Under the pieces are notes generated by a model. The model saw only the letters and a list, made by a program, of their open reading frames with translations. It made no database searches and was not told where the DNA came from. Made by a program: the position numbers and the translations under genes. Below, in pieces: positions 8,363 to 16,829 of a stretch of DNA of 64,000 bases. The stretch comes from an uncultured Alphaproteobacteria bacterium. GTDB lineage: Bacteria > Pseudomonadota > Alphaproteobacteria > Micavibrionales > Micavibrionaceae. The stretch covers positions 1,054,001-1,118,000 of the forward strand of contig CAMLMC010000001.1 in assembly GCA_946481075.1 (NCBI GenBank), written 5' to 3'. Numbering within the stretch: position 1 is the stretch's first letter; each line of letters opens with the position of its first letter.

Positions 8363-9343
8363 TTAATTAGCGCCTTTCAAACGAACGCGACCATCCGGTT
8401 CCAGGCCCGGCATAACCTGCCCCTGAATGGTACCGACCCCCTGACCATAAGCGGGTGGCACCAAAACTTCCCATGTCAGGCTTTTCCCTTCCACCTGATA
8501 TTTGACCAAAGTTCCGTCGATTTTGCCGAGCTCATCCAGCATTTCCTGAATCCGGACCATATGTTTAATAGAATCGGATTGAAGGGCGTCATACGCGCTC
8601 ACCATCAGGGCTTGCGAGGCTCTTTGCGTCTCCGCCTGAACCTTCGCCAGATCGCGCGCGAGTGTATTGGTCAGAATAAACTGGAAGACAAGAAATAAAA
8701 GAATGAGAAGATTGATCCCGATACCGACATATAATAGCGCCATCGACGCGGCTCGCGATAATTTTTCGGTATAGAGCTGCCGATTTCTCCAAGGGATAAC
8801 ATCGGCGAATTCAGGATTGATCGTAACAAAGTTGGCATCCATGCTCTGTATGCGCGGAAGCAAGGTACGGCCAGCCCCTAAAAAAACCTGCATCCGGCCC
8901 GTATCAGGGTCCCAGCGAAGTGCGGACGCCATCCCTTCCTGTTCGTAGAGATAGACCGTCTCCTTATCCCAAAACTCGCTGCGCCCGGGCAAGGCGGCCG
9001 ACAAAGGGCACCAGCTGTCGGGGGCGGACGAAAGGGAGGCGGAAGGACAAGCCAGATACCAAAGGCGCCCCCCATCGGCGGAATAAACATAGTGCACTTT
9101 TTCCGTGCCGCAGGCCTGTGACGCCGCATTCCAGACAGCCTCCTCTTCAGAACCAACGATGTGGGGAACGGATCCGCCCACCAGTTCATGGGGCAAATAA
9201 GGTGTCAGGTCTGCCTTAAAGTATTTCGCCTCGCCCGCAAGGTAATCGGACACGCCCGGTTTGGGCCGAGAAACGCCTTCGCCCTGTTTGCGCGTTTCAT
9301 CGGGCTTGCCGGCATCCTTCGTATTTTTAGGCGATAACGCCAT
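8363..9343 (-). CDS. GspL/PilM-N-like bitopic protein of the pilus/secretion locus
   Basis: 326 residues. A cytoplasmic region of about 200 residues is followed by one membrane helix (about 200-226, MALLYVGIGINLLILLFLVF) and a periplasmic part with a coiled-coil (about 230-275) and a small C-terminal domain. This layout matches GspL, or a PilM-PilN fusion as in BfpC, or the PilO pilin accessory protein of R64-type thin pili; these couple the ATPase to the periplasmic components. The cytoplasmic part has three Cys within 35 residues (QACGTE, YLACPS, SWCPLS) and many aromatics; I do not recognise its fold. Start one base after the GspF-like stop, with GAGGGGA upstream. Confidence 0.6.
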   Translation of the reverse strand: MALSPKNTKDAGKPDETRKQGEGVSRPKPGVSDYLAGEAKYFKADLTPYLPHELVGGSVPHIVGSEEEAVWNAASQACGTEKVHYVYSADGGRLWYLACPSASLSSAPDSWCPLSAALPGRSEFWDKETVYLYEQEGMASALRWDPDTGRMQVFLGAGRTLLPRIQSMDANFVTINPEFADVIPWRNRQLYTEKLSRAASMALLYVGIGINLLILLFLVFQFILTNTLARDLAKVQAETQRASQALMVSAYDALQSDSIKHMVRIQEMLDELGKIDGTLVKYQVEGKSLTWEVLVPPAYGQGVGTIQGQVMPGLEPDGRVRLKGAN

Positions 9344-9344
9344 A

Positions 9345-10565
9345 TTAGAGAATCCCCTCGGTAAGACCGCCCATCATGCTATCCATACTCATATTCATGA
9401 CGGTCAAGGCGTAGATGGCGCTACCAAAGGCAAGAGCCAGATAGACACCGGTAAGAGCGAAAGCGAGCCATACGATCAAAGAGTGCTTGGTTTTTGCCGA
9501 TTGCGCCCGCATTTCTGCGATTGATTCCATGATTGTAGCAACTTGCCCCAAATCCGACAAGCCCGCCAGTTCCATACGTTCCGCCCGGCTTAGCGGCTCG
9601 CGGTCCATAGCGGCACCAAGGGAAATTCCGCGTTCCAGATCTTCGCTGGTAGCGTTCCAATAGGCCGTCACATCCGGAGAGGTTGTCGCCTCTCCCGCCT
9701 GAATAAGCGCGTCGTTGATGGGCACCAGACCGCGGAGCATGCGAGCACAGGCCATCATCGAGTCCGAAAAACCGAGATCGCGCAGATACGCGCCGATCAA
9801 GGGGATCTTACGCACAATACGGGCGGTCGGCCAGTCTGCCTTCCCGCGGTTCAGGAAAAAGGAAATAACGGACCAGACCATGAAGGCACCGATTGCAAAG
9901 GCAGAGTAAATCAGGATATCCCATGTCAAGGCAAGACCGCCGACAACGGAGTTATAATGCGCCAGTTTTTCAGGATCTTCCGGCGCATTGCTGCCAAACC
10001 ATCCAAGGACCATATCCTTTCCCCAGAACAGGGATTGCACGATGGTGATAACGTCAAAGGCAAGCCAGCCCATCGTCCCCATAATCGCGCGGGCATTCTT
10101 CTTCTTCTGTGTAATGGAATGAATGGCGTGCGGAATCCCTTCCGTCAATTTGTTCGCACGCTCGGACGCCGATAAAATGGCGATAGTCCCCTTGTCAAAA
10201 ATATTCAGTGCCCGCAAAGCGTCGATAACACCAAGCCCTCGCGCCAGGGCCTCTCGTGCCGGGGCCAGAATATTCTGGCGCATCGGGTTGGTTTCAGCCT
10301 GAATAATCTTCCAGAGCGCAACGCCGGGAGAGGTCGATGTGGAACGAAACATAACTCCGCGTAACAACTGAACCTGCCACCAGCTTGATCTGGCAAGCAA
10401 TCTTTCGAGCGGCGAGCGGGCGTGGGGGCGAATGGAAAGTACATAGCCGCCCTTCTGGATCACAGCGGCACGAACATCTTCCTCATGTGGCAGATAAAAG
10501 GACTCGATGGCCTTTTTCGGACCTGAGGATGTGTCGTAAGCGATTTCTGCAACCCATTGTCTCAT
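9345..10565 (-). CDS. GspF/PilC-type inner-membrane platform protein
   Basis: 406 residues, normal for GspF/PilC/PilR. An N-terminal soluble part of about 75 residues precedes two related cytoplasmic helical domains with hydrophobic segments between them and at the C-terminus. The second repeat shows family-like SMMACARMLRGLVPINDALI and LSDLGQVATIMESIAEMRAQ; the C-terminal helix is LIVWLAFALTGVYLALAFGS. It is the platform on which the ATPase drives pilin assembly. It is more divergent than standard PilC, closer in feel to PilR/BfpE of type IVb systems. ATPase gene upstream, GspL-like gene downstream, all in one operon. Confidence 0.82.
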   Translation of the reverse strand: MRQWVAEIAYDTSSGPKKAIESFYLPHEEDVRAAVIQKGGYVLSIRPHARSPLERLLARSSWWQVQLLRGVMFRSTSTSPGVALWKIIQAETNPMRQNILAPAREALARGLGVIDALRALNIFDKGTIAILSASERANKLTEGIPHAIHSITQKKKNARAIMGTMGWLAFDVITIVQSLFWGKDMVLGWFGSNAPEDPEKLAHYNSVVGGLALTWDILIYSAFAIGAFMVWSVISFFLNRGKADWPTARIVRKIPLIGAYLRDLGFSDSMMACARMLRGLVPINDALIQAGEATTSPDVTAYWNATSEDLERGISLGAAMDREPLSRAERMELAGLSDLGQVATIMESIAEMRAQSAKTKHSLIVWLAFALTGVYLALAFGSAIYALTVMNMSMDSMMGGLTEGIL

Positions 10566-10582
10566 ATCAGATTAGTGAATAA

Positions 10583-12403
10583 TCACTCCTCCAGATAAGA
10601 CAAGGCGGCTTTGGGATCAACAAGGCCGGATTTGATGAGATCAATCAGCCCCTCGCGTCGCGTATGAACGATGACGCCTTCCTCGCGGACGATCTCGTTG
10701 GCGTTTCTCATCAGGGCTTCATAAACCTCGTTCCGCTGGCCGGGGCCGAGCGTAATCAGGATCGCGTCCAAAAGCAGTGTTCGCCCAGAAATCCCCGTGC
10801 GGTTACACAAATCGCAGCCTGCATGGTTATGCGTCCGCACTGTCGTTTTCGGGTCGATCTCAAGGTTGGCAATTTCGTTGTCCCGCAGGACGTTATCCAC
10901 TGTATCGTGATGCGCGCAGCCCTGACAAAGCGTACGGACAAGACGCTGGTTCAAAATCGCCCGAACCTGCTGGGCAAGGGTAAAGGTCGAAGACCGCTCA
11001 CGCTCCGCCGGCATCAGGGAGCGAAGACGTTCGAACGTTTGAAGCGCCGTGTCGGCGTGGACGGTGGAAATAACCGTGTGACCGGATTCAGCAGCGCGTA
11101 GAGATGTTTCCACAGTCGCGCTATCACGCATCTCCCCGATGATGATGTAATCGGGATCGTGACGCATCGCGGCGCGGATCAGGTCGGCGAATTCGCCGCC
11201 GGGCATGCCGGGGCGCACCTGCCATTGCGTGGCATAACGCAGTTCGTATTCAATCGGGTCCTCGATGGTCAAAACATGCTTGCGGCGACGGTCGATCTGC
11301 TGAACGCAGGCATAAAGTGTTGTCGTTTTACCGGACCCTGTCGGACCGGATAAAAGAATCAGGCCGCCGCCACCTTTAATTTCAGGCGAAAGCAGCGCGG
11401 CGAGGTAATCGCCCACATCTTCGTGACGGCGGAACAATTCATCGAAGCCTTTAAGGGAAGCACGGTCGAGCAGACGCAGTGTTATTTTTTCACCGTCCTG
11501 CCCCTGCGGCCCGGCGGCCACACGAACGTCCACCGAACGCCCCTGCCAAATGAAACCGAAACGGCCGTCCTTTGGTGTGACGCGGTCCCCGAAGTTCAAA
11601 CCCGCATCGCGTTTTAAAAGTGTTGTCAGACGCGCCATCGCCTCGGACGGCAGAAGATGCATTGGAATGAGGTCGCCATCAATACGGTATTTGATCCAGT
11701 TCGGCGCGTCCGGCGTGTTGTCCTGCACCAGGTGAATATCGGAGGCGCGCATTTGCAGCGCTTCGGCCAGCATATCGCGCTGGAACTGGTTCAGAAGAAG
11801 ACCGTTATCGGTATCGGCCAGCCAGAGAGAAAGGGTTTTTTCCGTACGGTCGGCGGATAGGTCATGCACCGAGCGAAGCGTATCAAGAAGCTCGGCACGG
11901 TCCCACATTTCGACTTCAACTTTATCGACACGCAGTCCCGAACGATTGGCCGTAGATGACAGGGCGTCGATCTGACGCTGACTGAGTTCATTGAGCGGGG
12001 CGATTTTCAGGACACCATCACGCAGGCCGATCAGGTGAATACTAAGCGGCAGCCAGGCCTGAACCGGAAGAACTGAGCGAAGCTGGTCTCCCGTGGCACG
12101 GTCGCGGATCCCCTCTTCCTCAAGATCGGAAGCAACGTGAGCCCCCGCCATATCGAGGAGTTGTTCGGTTGAACGGGATACGCCATGTTCGATAAACATG
12201 GCGCGCTCGCGTTGCACCATGTCGAGATAACGCTCGCGCCCCTCGCTTGCCCGCTGCTTGCGTCGATCCTGCCAGCGTCGGCGTTCAAATCCACCGGGCG
12301 GCGGGGCATTCGTCTGACGCCGGTCGACGCCGCGTTTTTCCTGATAGGGCGGCTTGGCGCCCCCTTCGTTCTCTATGTCCGGCGGTGTTTCCTGTTCACT
12401 CAT
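10583..12403 (-). CDS. GspE/PilB-type secretion ATPase
   Basis: Hexameric cytoplasmic ATPase powering pilus or pseudopilus extension; 606 residues. A basic, disordered N-terminus (RRQTNAPPPGGFERRRWQDR) precedes an N2-like domain and the ATPase core. Walker A is LLSGPTGSGKTTTLYA, the Asp box follows (TIEDPIEYEL), Walker B is YIIIGEMRDSATVETSLRAA and the His box ISTVHADTA. The zinc tetracysteine of GspE/PilB extension ATPases is present as CQGC and CDLC. No PilT-type retraction ATPase is encoded nearby, which argues for extension or secretion rather than twitching by this locus alone. The start at 12403 has only a weak ribosome site. Confidence 0.93.
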   Translation of the reverse strand: MSEQETPPDIENEGGAKPPYQEKRGVDRRQTNAPPPGGFERRRWQDRRKQRASEGRERYLDMVQRERAMFIEHGVSRSTEQLLDMAGAHVASDLEEEGIRDRATGDQLRSVLPVQAWLPLSIHLIGLRDGVLKIAPLNELSQRQIDALSSTANRSGLRVDKVEVEMWDRAELLDTLRSVHDLSADRTEKTLSLWLADTDNGLLLNQFQRDMLAEALQMRASDIHLVQDNTPDAPNWIKYRIDGDLIPMHLLPSEAMARLTTLLKRDAGLNFGDRVTPKDGRFGFIWQGRSVDVRVAAGPQGQDGEKITLRLLDRASLKGFDELFRRHEDVGDYLAALLSPEIKGGGGLILLSGPTGSGKTTTLYACVQQIDRRRKHVLTIEDPIEYELRYATQWQVRPGMPGGEFADLIRAAMRHDPDYIIIGEMRDSATVETSLRAAESGHTVISTVHADTALQTFERLRSLMPAERERSSTFTLAQQVRAILNQRLVRTLCQGCAHHDTVDNVLRDNEIANLEIDPKTTVRTHNHAGCDLCNRTGISGRTLLLDAILITLGPGQRNEVYEALMRNANEIVREEGVIVHTRREGLIDLIKSGLVDPKAALSYLEE

Positions 12404-12419
12404 TCAAGAGACCAATCAG

Positions 12420-14078
12420 TTATTCCGTGGTGGAAGTCGTCGTCGTCGAACTGCCAGATGTGCTGGAGACAGTCCCACTACCTGATTGTGAGCTATCTTG
12501 GTTAATAGAAGATAAAGATGTGTCGAACAGAAGCAGAACTTTCTGGCCGTTGCTCGAGAATTCCACGGCGCTTGGACGCATCTGGACCTCCCAGAGAACG
12601 CCGCCAATGACAGCGCGGTCGTTATTAAAGACCACGCGGCTTCCGCCGGGTCCCGTGACAATCGCACGGCTCTGCGAATAGGATGTGATGCGGTAACCTT
12701 CGAGCGCGCCACGGACATTCGCCTGCCTTACAAGAGATGTACCGGCAACAGAAACCCCACCCTCAATTGACTGAGGTTCGCTCGGCGCCGTATCACCATC
12801 AATTCCTTCGAAGTCAGTGGAGATATCGTCAACGCTGAGCGGGCGGATATTTCGCGCCAGTTCGTTTTCGAGATCGTAGTCACCAATAATAATGGCTTTG
12901 TCGTTTTTGTTCACGGCCTTGGCAGCATTGCCGCGTAAGGGCAATACCAGAATGCCACGCGCACCGGTATGCATAACCTGAAGGTCATCCACGATGTTCC
13001 CCTGGCGCACAGGTTCCCACGTCAAGGTCAGAGGGCACGCCTCGATCGGCGCAAGAACCGTACCCGGTGTGCATCCGCGGCTTTCAATCCGGACACCGTT
13101 GTCCGTGTTGGCCATACGGATTCCGGTGAGCGTCAACGGCACATCGCCCGCATTGACAAGGGAAACCGTCATCGAAGATGCCTGTTCGATGCCCGTCCCA
13201 AAATCCATTTCTTCCTGCGAGGAAACCAAAAGCCCCTTGCCCGGAACAGGTTGCGGGAAGGTTGTCGCCGCAACCGCTTCGGTTGGAGAGAAATCACCCT
13301 CTAACCCCACGGTCACAACGCCAGTTGCACCGGTATGGCGAACGATCAGCGCGCCGCTTGCCGGTCCTTTTTGCTTGGGCGCCCATGTGACTGTTACCAC
13401 GCATGCCTCACCGGTTTGCAATTCTTCGCAGTTTTGCTTGATGCTGTAACCGGATTGCGCACCCGCCTCGATCGATATATCGGTAATCGTGATCGGTTGC
13501 GATGTGATGTTACGCAGAACAACGGATTTAACCTGCAAGCCGCTTTCATTCAGCGATTCAAAATCGATTTCAGGCGGAATAGCCTCGATATCGCTGACGA
13601 TATCCTGCGCGGCATTGCCTGTGCTGGCAACAGTACCGCTGACCGTCGCCGTCAGAAGCTTTGATCTACCACTATGACGCATTAACATCTCGATGCGATA
13701 GTTGCCCTGCTGCAACCCTTTGACCTGAAGGGAGATAGCGCAAATTTCTCCTGGCGCGATTTCGGCTTCAGGCGATGCCGAACATTGGTTTTCACCAACA
13801 GACGCGGAAATATTCGACGAAGGATAAAGGTTGATGGCACCCGGCTTTACCGGCTTGCTGTCATCGTTTCTAAAAAGAACGACAATCTGGGAAGACGCCC
13901 CCAGCGAAACATCACCTGTGATGGGATTATTGACTGTTGCGAAGTCTCCGCCCGCGCCCGCCGATGCAACGCGCGAACCCGGATCCTCGAAGGCGGATTG
14001 AGCTATTGCAGGAGCAGTCAATCCCGCCAGAGCGGTGAGAACCAAAGCTGCATATCGAACGCCGTTGAAATAGCCCAT
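12420..14078 (-). CDS. Exported Ig/ASH-repeat protein with C-terminal GspC/PilP-like domain
   Basis: 552 residues with an N-terminal signal peptide (ALVLTALAGLTAPAIAQS). Three beta-rich repeats of about 95 residues follow (about 52-150, 166-263, 288-386), each with the same plan: NxxxxPLTLT-like strand, a Cys pair 9-14 residues apart (99/113, 217/226, 336/348) in a GExC context, a ThrTrp-x-Pro strand and a RHTGATGVVTVGLEGDF-like end. This is the ASH/Hydin or choice-of-anchor Ig type. After an acidic linker, residues 450-520 (ALEGYRITSYSQSRAIVTG, then VVFNNDRAVIGGVLWEVQM) resemble the GspC/PilP homology region that binds secretins. A Ser/Thr tail ends the protein. It lies between secretin and ATPase genes, where a PilP/GspC partner is expected. 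Confidence 0.7.
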   Translation of the reverse strand: MGYFNGVRYAALVLTALAGLTAPAIAQSAFEDPGSRVASAGAGGDFATVNNPITGDVSLGASSQIVVLFRNDDSKPVKPGAINLYPSSNISASVGENQCSASPEAEIAPGEICAISLQVKGLQQGNYRIEMLMRHSGRSKLLTATVSGTVASTGNAAQDIVSDIEAIPPEIDFESLNESGLQVKSVVLRNITSQPITITDISIEAGAQSGYSIKQNCEELQTGEACVVTVTWAPKQKGPASGALIVRHTGATGVVTVGLEGDFSPTEAVAATTFPQPVPGKGLLVSSQEEMDFGTGIEQASSMTVSLVNAGDVPLTLTGIRMANTDNGVRIESRGCTPGTVLAPIEACPLTLTWEPVRQGNIVDDLQVMHTGARGILVLPLRGNAAKAVNKNDKAIIIGDYDLENELARNIRPLSVDDISTDFEGIDGDTAPSEPQSIEGGVSVAGTSLVRQANVRGALEGYRITSYSQSRAIVTGPGGSRVVFNNDRAVIGGVLWEVQMRPSAVEFSSNGQKVLLLFDTSLSSINQDSSQSGSGTVSSTSGSSTTTTSTTE

Positions 14079-14130
14079 GGTAATAGCTTTTACGAATCCC
14101 TTAGAACAGGGTTACAGGAAATAATGGCAA

Positions 14131-14150
14131 TTGCATGTCGAAACATGCAA
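14131..14150. promoter_or_regulatory. Perfect inverted repeat TTGCATGT-CGAA-ACATGCAA in a 186-base gap
   Basis: An 8-bp perfect inverted repeat with a CGAA loop, 53 bases upstream of the ASH-repeat gene within the gap 14079-14264 after the secretin. It may be a tetraloop RNA hairpin in the operon transcript or a regulator-binding site for an internal promoter. There is no U-run, so it is not a standard terminator. Nothing else is recognised in this gap. Confidence 0.45.
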
Positions 14151-14264
14151 ATCACTTTTATCAAGGGTAAAGTATCTTTGGATATATGCAAGCAATAAAC
14201 GTGCTTAATATTTCTTTAAAGCCAGTGGCTTAACCCATTCGCCGCGTATGAGATGCTTGCAACC

Positions 14265-16274
14265 TTATTCGGGGAAAATAGATATGGGCGTCTGATTGTC
14301 CTCAAACATCGGCACAGATGGCGCACCGTTCTGCTCGGCCGGGTCAGACACCGCGGAAGGCGCAACCTGGGTGGCCGATGGATTCGATGGCGAGACTTCA
14401 GGCGCGGATGACGATGTAGGGCCGGAGGGCGCCGCGGATGATATGCCCATGGCCCCTTCGGGTTTTTTGGCAACACCGGTGTCCTGACTTCTCGATACGA
14501 AGCCTTCACCGCGCTGGAAACGGCCTTGCGTTGTATTGGAATCAGGCGCTACAGGCTCTGCCTCGGGACGGGAGACAGCGGGCGGCGCGGATGAAGGGGT
14601 TATGTTGACAGGCTCGCTCACAATTGGGGGGGCCGATGAAACAGGGGCCTCCTTAGCGACAGACTTAACTTCCCTTACAGGTGCCGGGCGGGCGGGCGGC
14701 TCACTGGCAGGCGGGGTCGCGCCCAGAGGCTGCGGCGCATCGCTGGTACGGGTCGGCAACTCGCCCAACTCCTTCGGAGAATGGATCTCAACGCCGGTAC
14801 CCGGCAGCTTATGCTTTTTCAAGGCAAAATCGACATAGCGCGGATCGTTCGGCGCCGTGTAAATGACGACGCGCGGACGCAACAAGATGACAAGCTCAAG
14901 ATTTTCCGCCTGTGCCGTACGGCTGTCGGGTATGACGGGAGCCATAAAGCCCAGACCGCGCGTATCGAAATTATCATTCTCACGCACCAGACCGGCAATC
15001 AAGACAGAATCGCCCGGACGGACGCGGATTTGCGTGGTAAGCTGGCGCTCGGATGTTTGCGGAAGCTGGATCGTGGTTGCACCGCCCGCGCCGCCGCCGC
15101 CATCACCATCCGTAAATGAGAAATCGTCGATCTGCTTGACATCCGTCAGTTCGATTTCAACATTCGCATAGACAGTCGATTTATCCCACGAACTTCCAAT
15201 CGTCAGCGTAAAGCCTGTATCGACAGAGTCCGTGCTCACGGATGTCGTCGATTGCCCTTCGTTCAAGGTGGTCGCAACCTGCGATACATAGTTGCGGGTA
15301 TCGGCGACACGCAATTCGGCCTCCGACCCGGACAAAACAGTAATCTGCGGTTGCGAGATTGTTTTCACGGCCCCGAATTGCGAGAGGAGATTGACAATAT
15401 TGGTCGGGCTGCCTGTGATTTCGTGGGCTGTCGGCAATCCGATGCTGACAGGGTTCAAAAAGTCCGCACCGACAGAGCCATTCACATCAATAGAAAGGTC
15501 GTATTTACCCAGCGTTGCAATCTTGTCCCACTGAATACCCGTAGAATTGCCCGAATTCAGGGAAACTTCCCAGATATAGGTCTCAAAGACAATCATCGCG
15601 GTATTGGCGCGAAGACGCTGGAAATAACGGGATGCAACATCGGCCGTGCGCTGCGTCGCGGAATAAACGATCGTGCGGGTTGTGTTGTCGACAATCGGAT
15701 CAGGGACACCATCGCCCAAAATCGCGCTCAACCCCTGCGCAACGCTCGTCAGGAAAGTCTCGCCCTCCTCCGTCCCGCCGACCGGCGGCAAAGTTACGGT
15801 GAAGGTCTGCGTATCCTTGACAATAACCGTTCCATTTTCAAAGGCGCAGTAAAGATTGGCAAGGGAGCAGACCTGATTCACAACCTTGCCCAGATCACCG
15901 CGCAAATTCGCAACAGTGACGCGACGGCTCAGTCCCGCCTCTGTTTCGAAGGCAAGGGAAATATCATAGTCGGCAAGGATCAACTGCAAGGCACCGGCAA
16001 GCGTTTCGCCCCTCAGCTCAAAAGGACCTACAAATTCATGTGGGAACTCATCGACATCAATAACCTCTGGCACAAGCACATCTTCACCAAGCGGAAGATA
16101 CATGACGCTATCCGGCCGCTCGTTGATCGCCGTTTTTCGTTTGTCCGCCATGGTCGGAGAAGGAATATTGACGTTACGCGCGTCCGGCGCGGTGACCCAC
16201 GCGCACGAAGTCGTCAGCACAAGCGACATCAACGCGGCGACACTCACAGCACTCCTTAACACCTTACGCGACAT
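14265..16274 (-). CDS. Type IVb pilus / type II secretion secretin with long Pro/Ser/Ala tail
   Basis: Outer-membrane channel subunit, 669 residues. The N-terminus is a signal with Cys24 (LVLTTSC, an imperfect lipobox). An N0/STN-like domain (about 85-155, ISLAFETEAGLSRRVTVANL) with a Cys pair (QVCSLANLYC) is followed by an N1-like region and the secretin core (about 225-472). Core marks are IVFETYIWEVSLNSGNSTGI, GAVKTISQPQITVLSGSEAE, VRPGDSVLIAGLVREN and LELVILLRPRVVIY. It resembles PilN/BfpB-type lipoprotein secretins. Unusually, about 197 residues follow the core, mostly Pro/Ser/Ala/Glu-rich and probably disordered. The start overlaps the response-regulator stop (TGATG), so translation is coupled. 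Confidence 0.9.
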   Translation of the reverse strand: MSRKVLRSAVSVAALMSLVLTTSCAWVTAPDARNVNIPSPTMADKRKTAINERPDSVMYLPLGEDVLVPEVIDVDEFPHEFVGPFELRGETLAGALQLILADYDISLAFETEAGLSRRVTVANLRGDLGKVVNQVCSLANLYCAFENGTVIVKDTQTFTVTLPPVGGTEEGETFLTSVAQGLSAILGDGVPDPIVDNTTRTIVYSATQRTADVASRYFQRLRANTAMIVFETYIWEVSLNSGNSTGIQWDKIATLGKYDLSIDVNGSVGADFLNPVSIGLPTAHEITGSPTNIVNLLSQFGAVKTISQPQITVLSGSEAELRVADTRNYVSQVATTLNEGQSTTSVSTDSVDTGFTLTIGSSWDKSTVYANVEIELTDVKQIDDFSFTDGDGGGGAGGATTIQLPQTSERQLTTQIRVRPGDSVLIAGLVRENDNFDTRGLGFMAPVIPDSRTAQAENLELVILLRPRVVIYTAPNDPRYVDFALKKHKLPGTGVEIHSPKELGELPTRTSDAPQPLGATPPASEPPARPAPVREVKSVAKEAPVSSAPPIVSEPVNITPSSAPPAVSRPEAEPVAPDSNTTQGRFQRGEGFVSRSQDTGVAKKPEGAMGISSAAPSGPTSSSAPEVSPSNPSATQVAPSAVSDPAEQNGAPSVPMFEDNQTPISIFPE

Positions 16275-16675
16275 CAGTTTCCTTTTCGCTTATATGCCTC
16301 GATTGTACGAGACACTGTTTTGACAAGCCTGTCTTTTTGTACAGGCTTGATCATGACGGCGCCGACACCCCACTGACCGGCCCTTTCAAGCAAATCGGGA
16401 TTGTTATCGCCAGTGACCAGAATAACTGGTGTATCCATATCCAGACCACGGATACTCTTGATAAAGTCAAAACCATCCACAGGTTCCATCCGAACATCGA
16501 CAATGGCGAGATTGAAAGGGGCCCTTTTTACATACTCCGATTTGACCGCCTCTAGCGCGGCATCACCATCAGAGGCCTCTACAACATCGGCACCCATGTC
16601 ACGAAGATATCGGACAATCTGCATACGGACGAAGTCGTTATCTTCTACAACCAGTATTTTATCTGCGGTCGACAT
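16274..16675 (-). CDS. Single-domain response regulator at the head of the pilus locus
   Basis: 133 residues, a CheY-like receiver only. The acidic pair lies in ILVVEDNDFVRMQI, the phospho-acceptor Asp in AIVDVRMEPVDGFDF, the Thr switch in ILVTGDN and the conserved Lys in VMIKPVQ. There is no output domain, so it must act by protein contact. It is the first gene of the secretin operon and its stop codon shares a base with the secretin start, so it is made together with the machine. It could control assembly or the ATPase, or act as a phosphate sink in a relay with the HPt kinases elsewhere in the window. The target is unknown. Confidence 0.88.
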   Translation of the reverse strand: MSTADKILVVEDNDFVRMQIVRYLRDMGADVVEASDGDAALEAVKSEYVKRAPFNLAIVDVRMEPVDGFDFIKSIRGLDMDTPVILVTGDNNPDLLERAGQWGVGAVMIKPVQKDRLVKTVSRTIEAYKRKGN

Positions 16676-16829
16676 AGGGCCTGAAAACTACCTAATTAAG
16701 GTGCGCAAGAACTGCACTTTGCGTGAATCACTTCTACAAAAGCTAAAGTAACGATCCCAAATAAGCAATCCTTACCTTGCACACCATGCGTGGAAAGATA
16801 TACTGAAGACAACAACACCGGGACTATCC

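Noticed and set aside
15252..16259. Open frame of 335 codons on the + strand
   Set aside because: Antisense to the secretin, which has clear family motifs; residue composition is Arg/His-rich as expected of a shadow.
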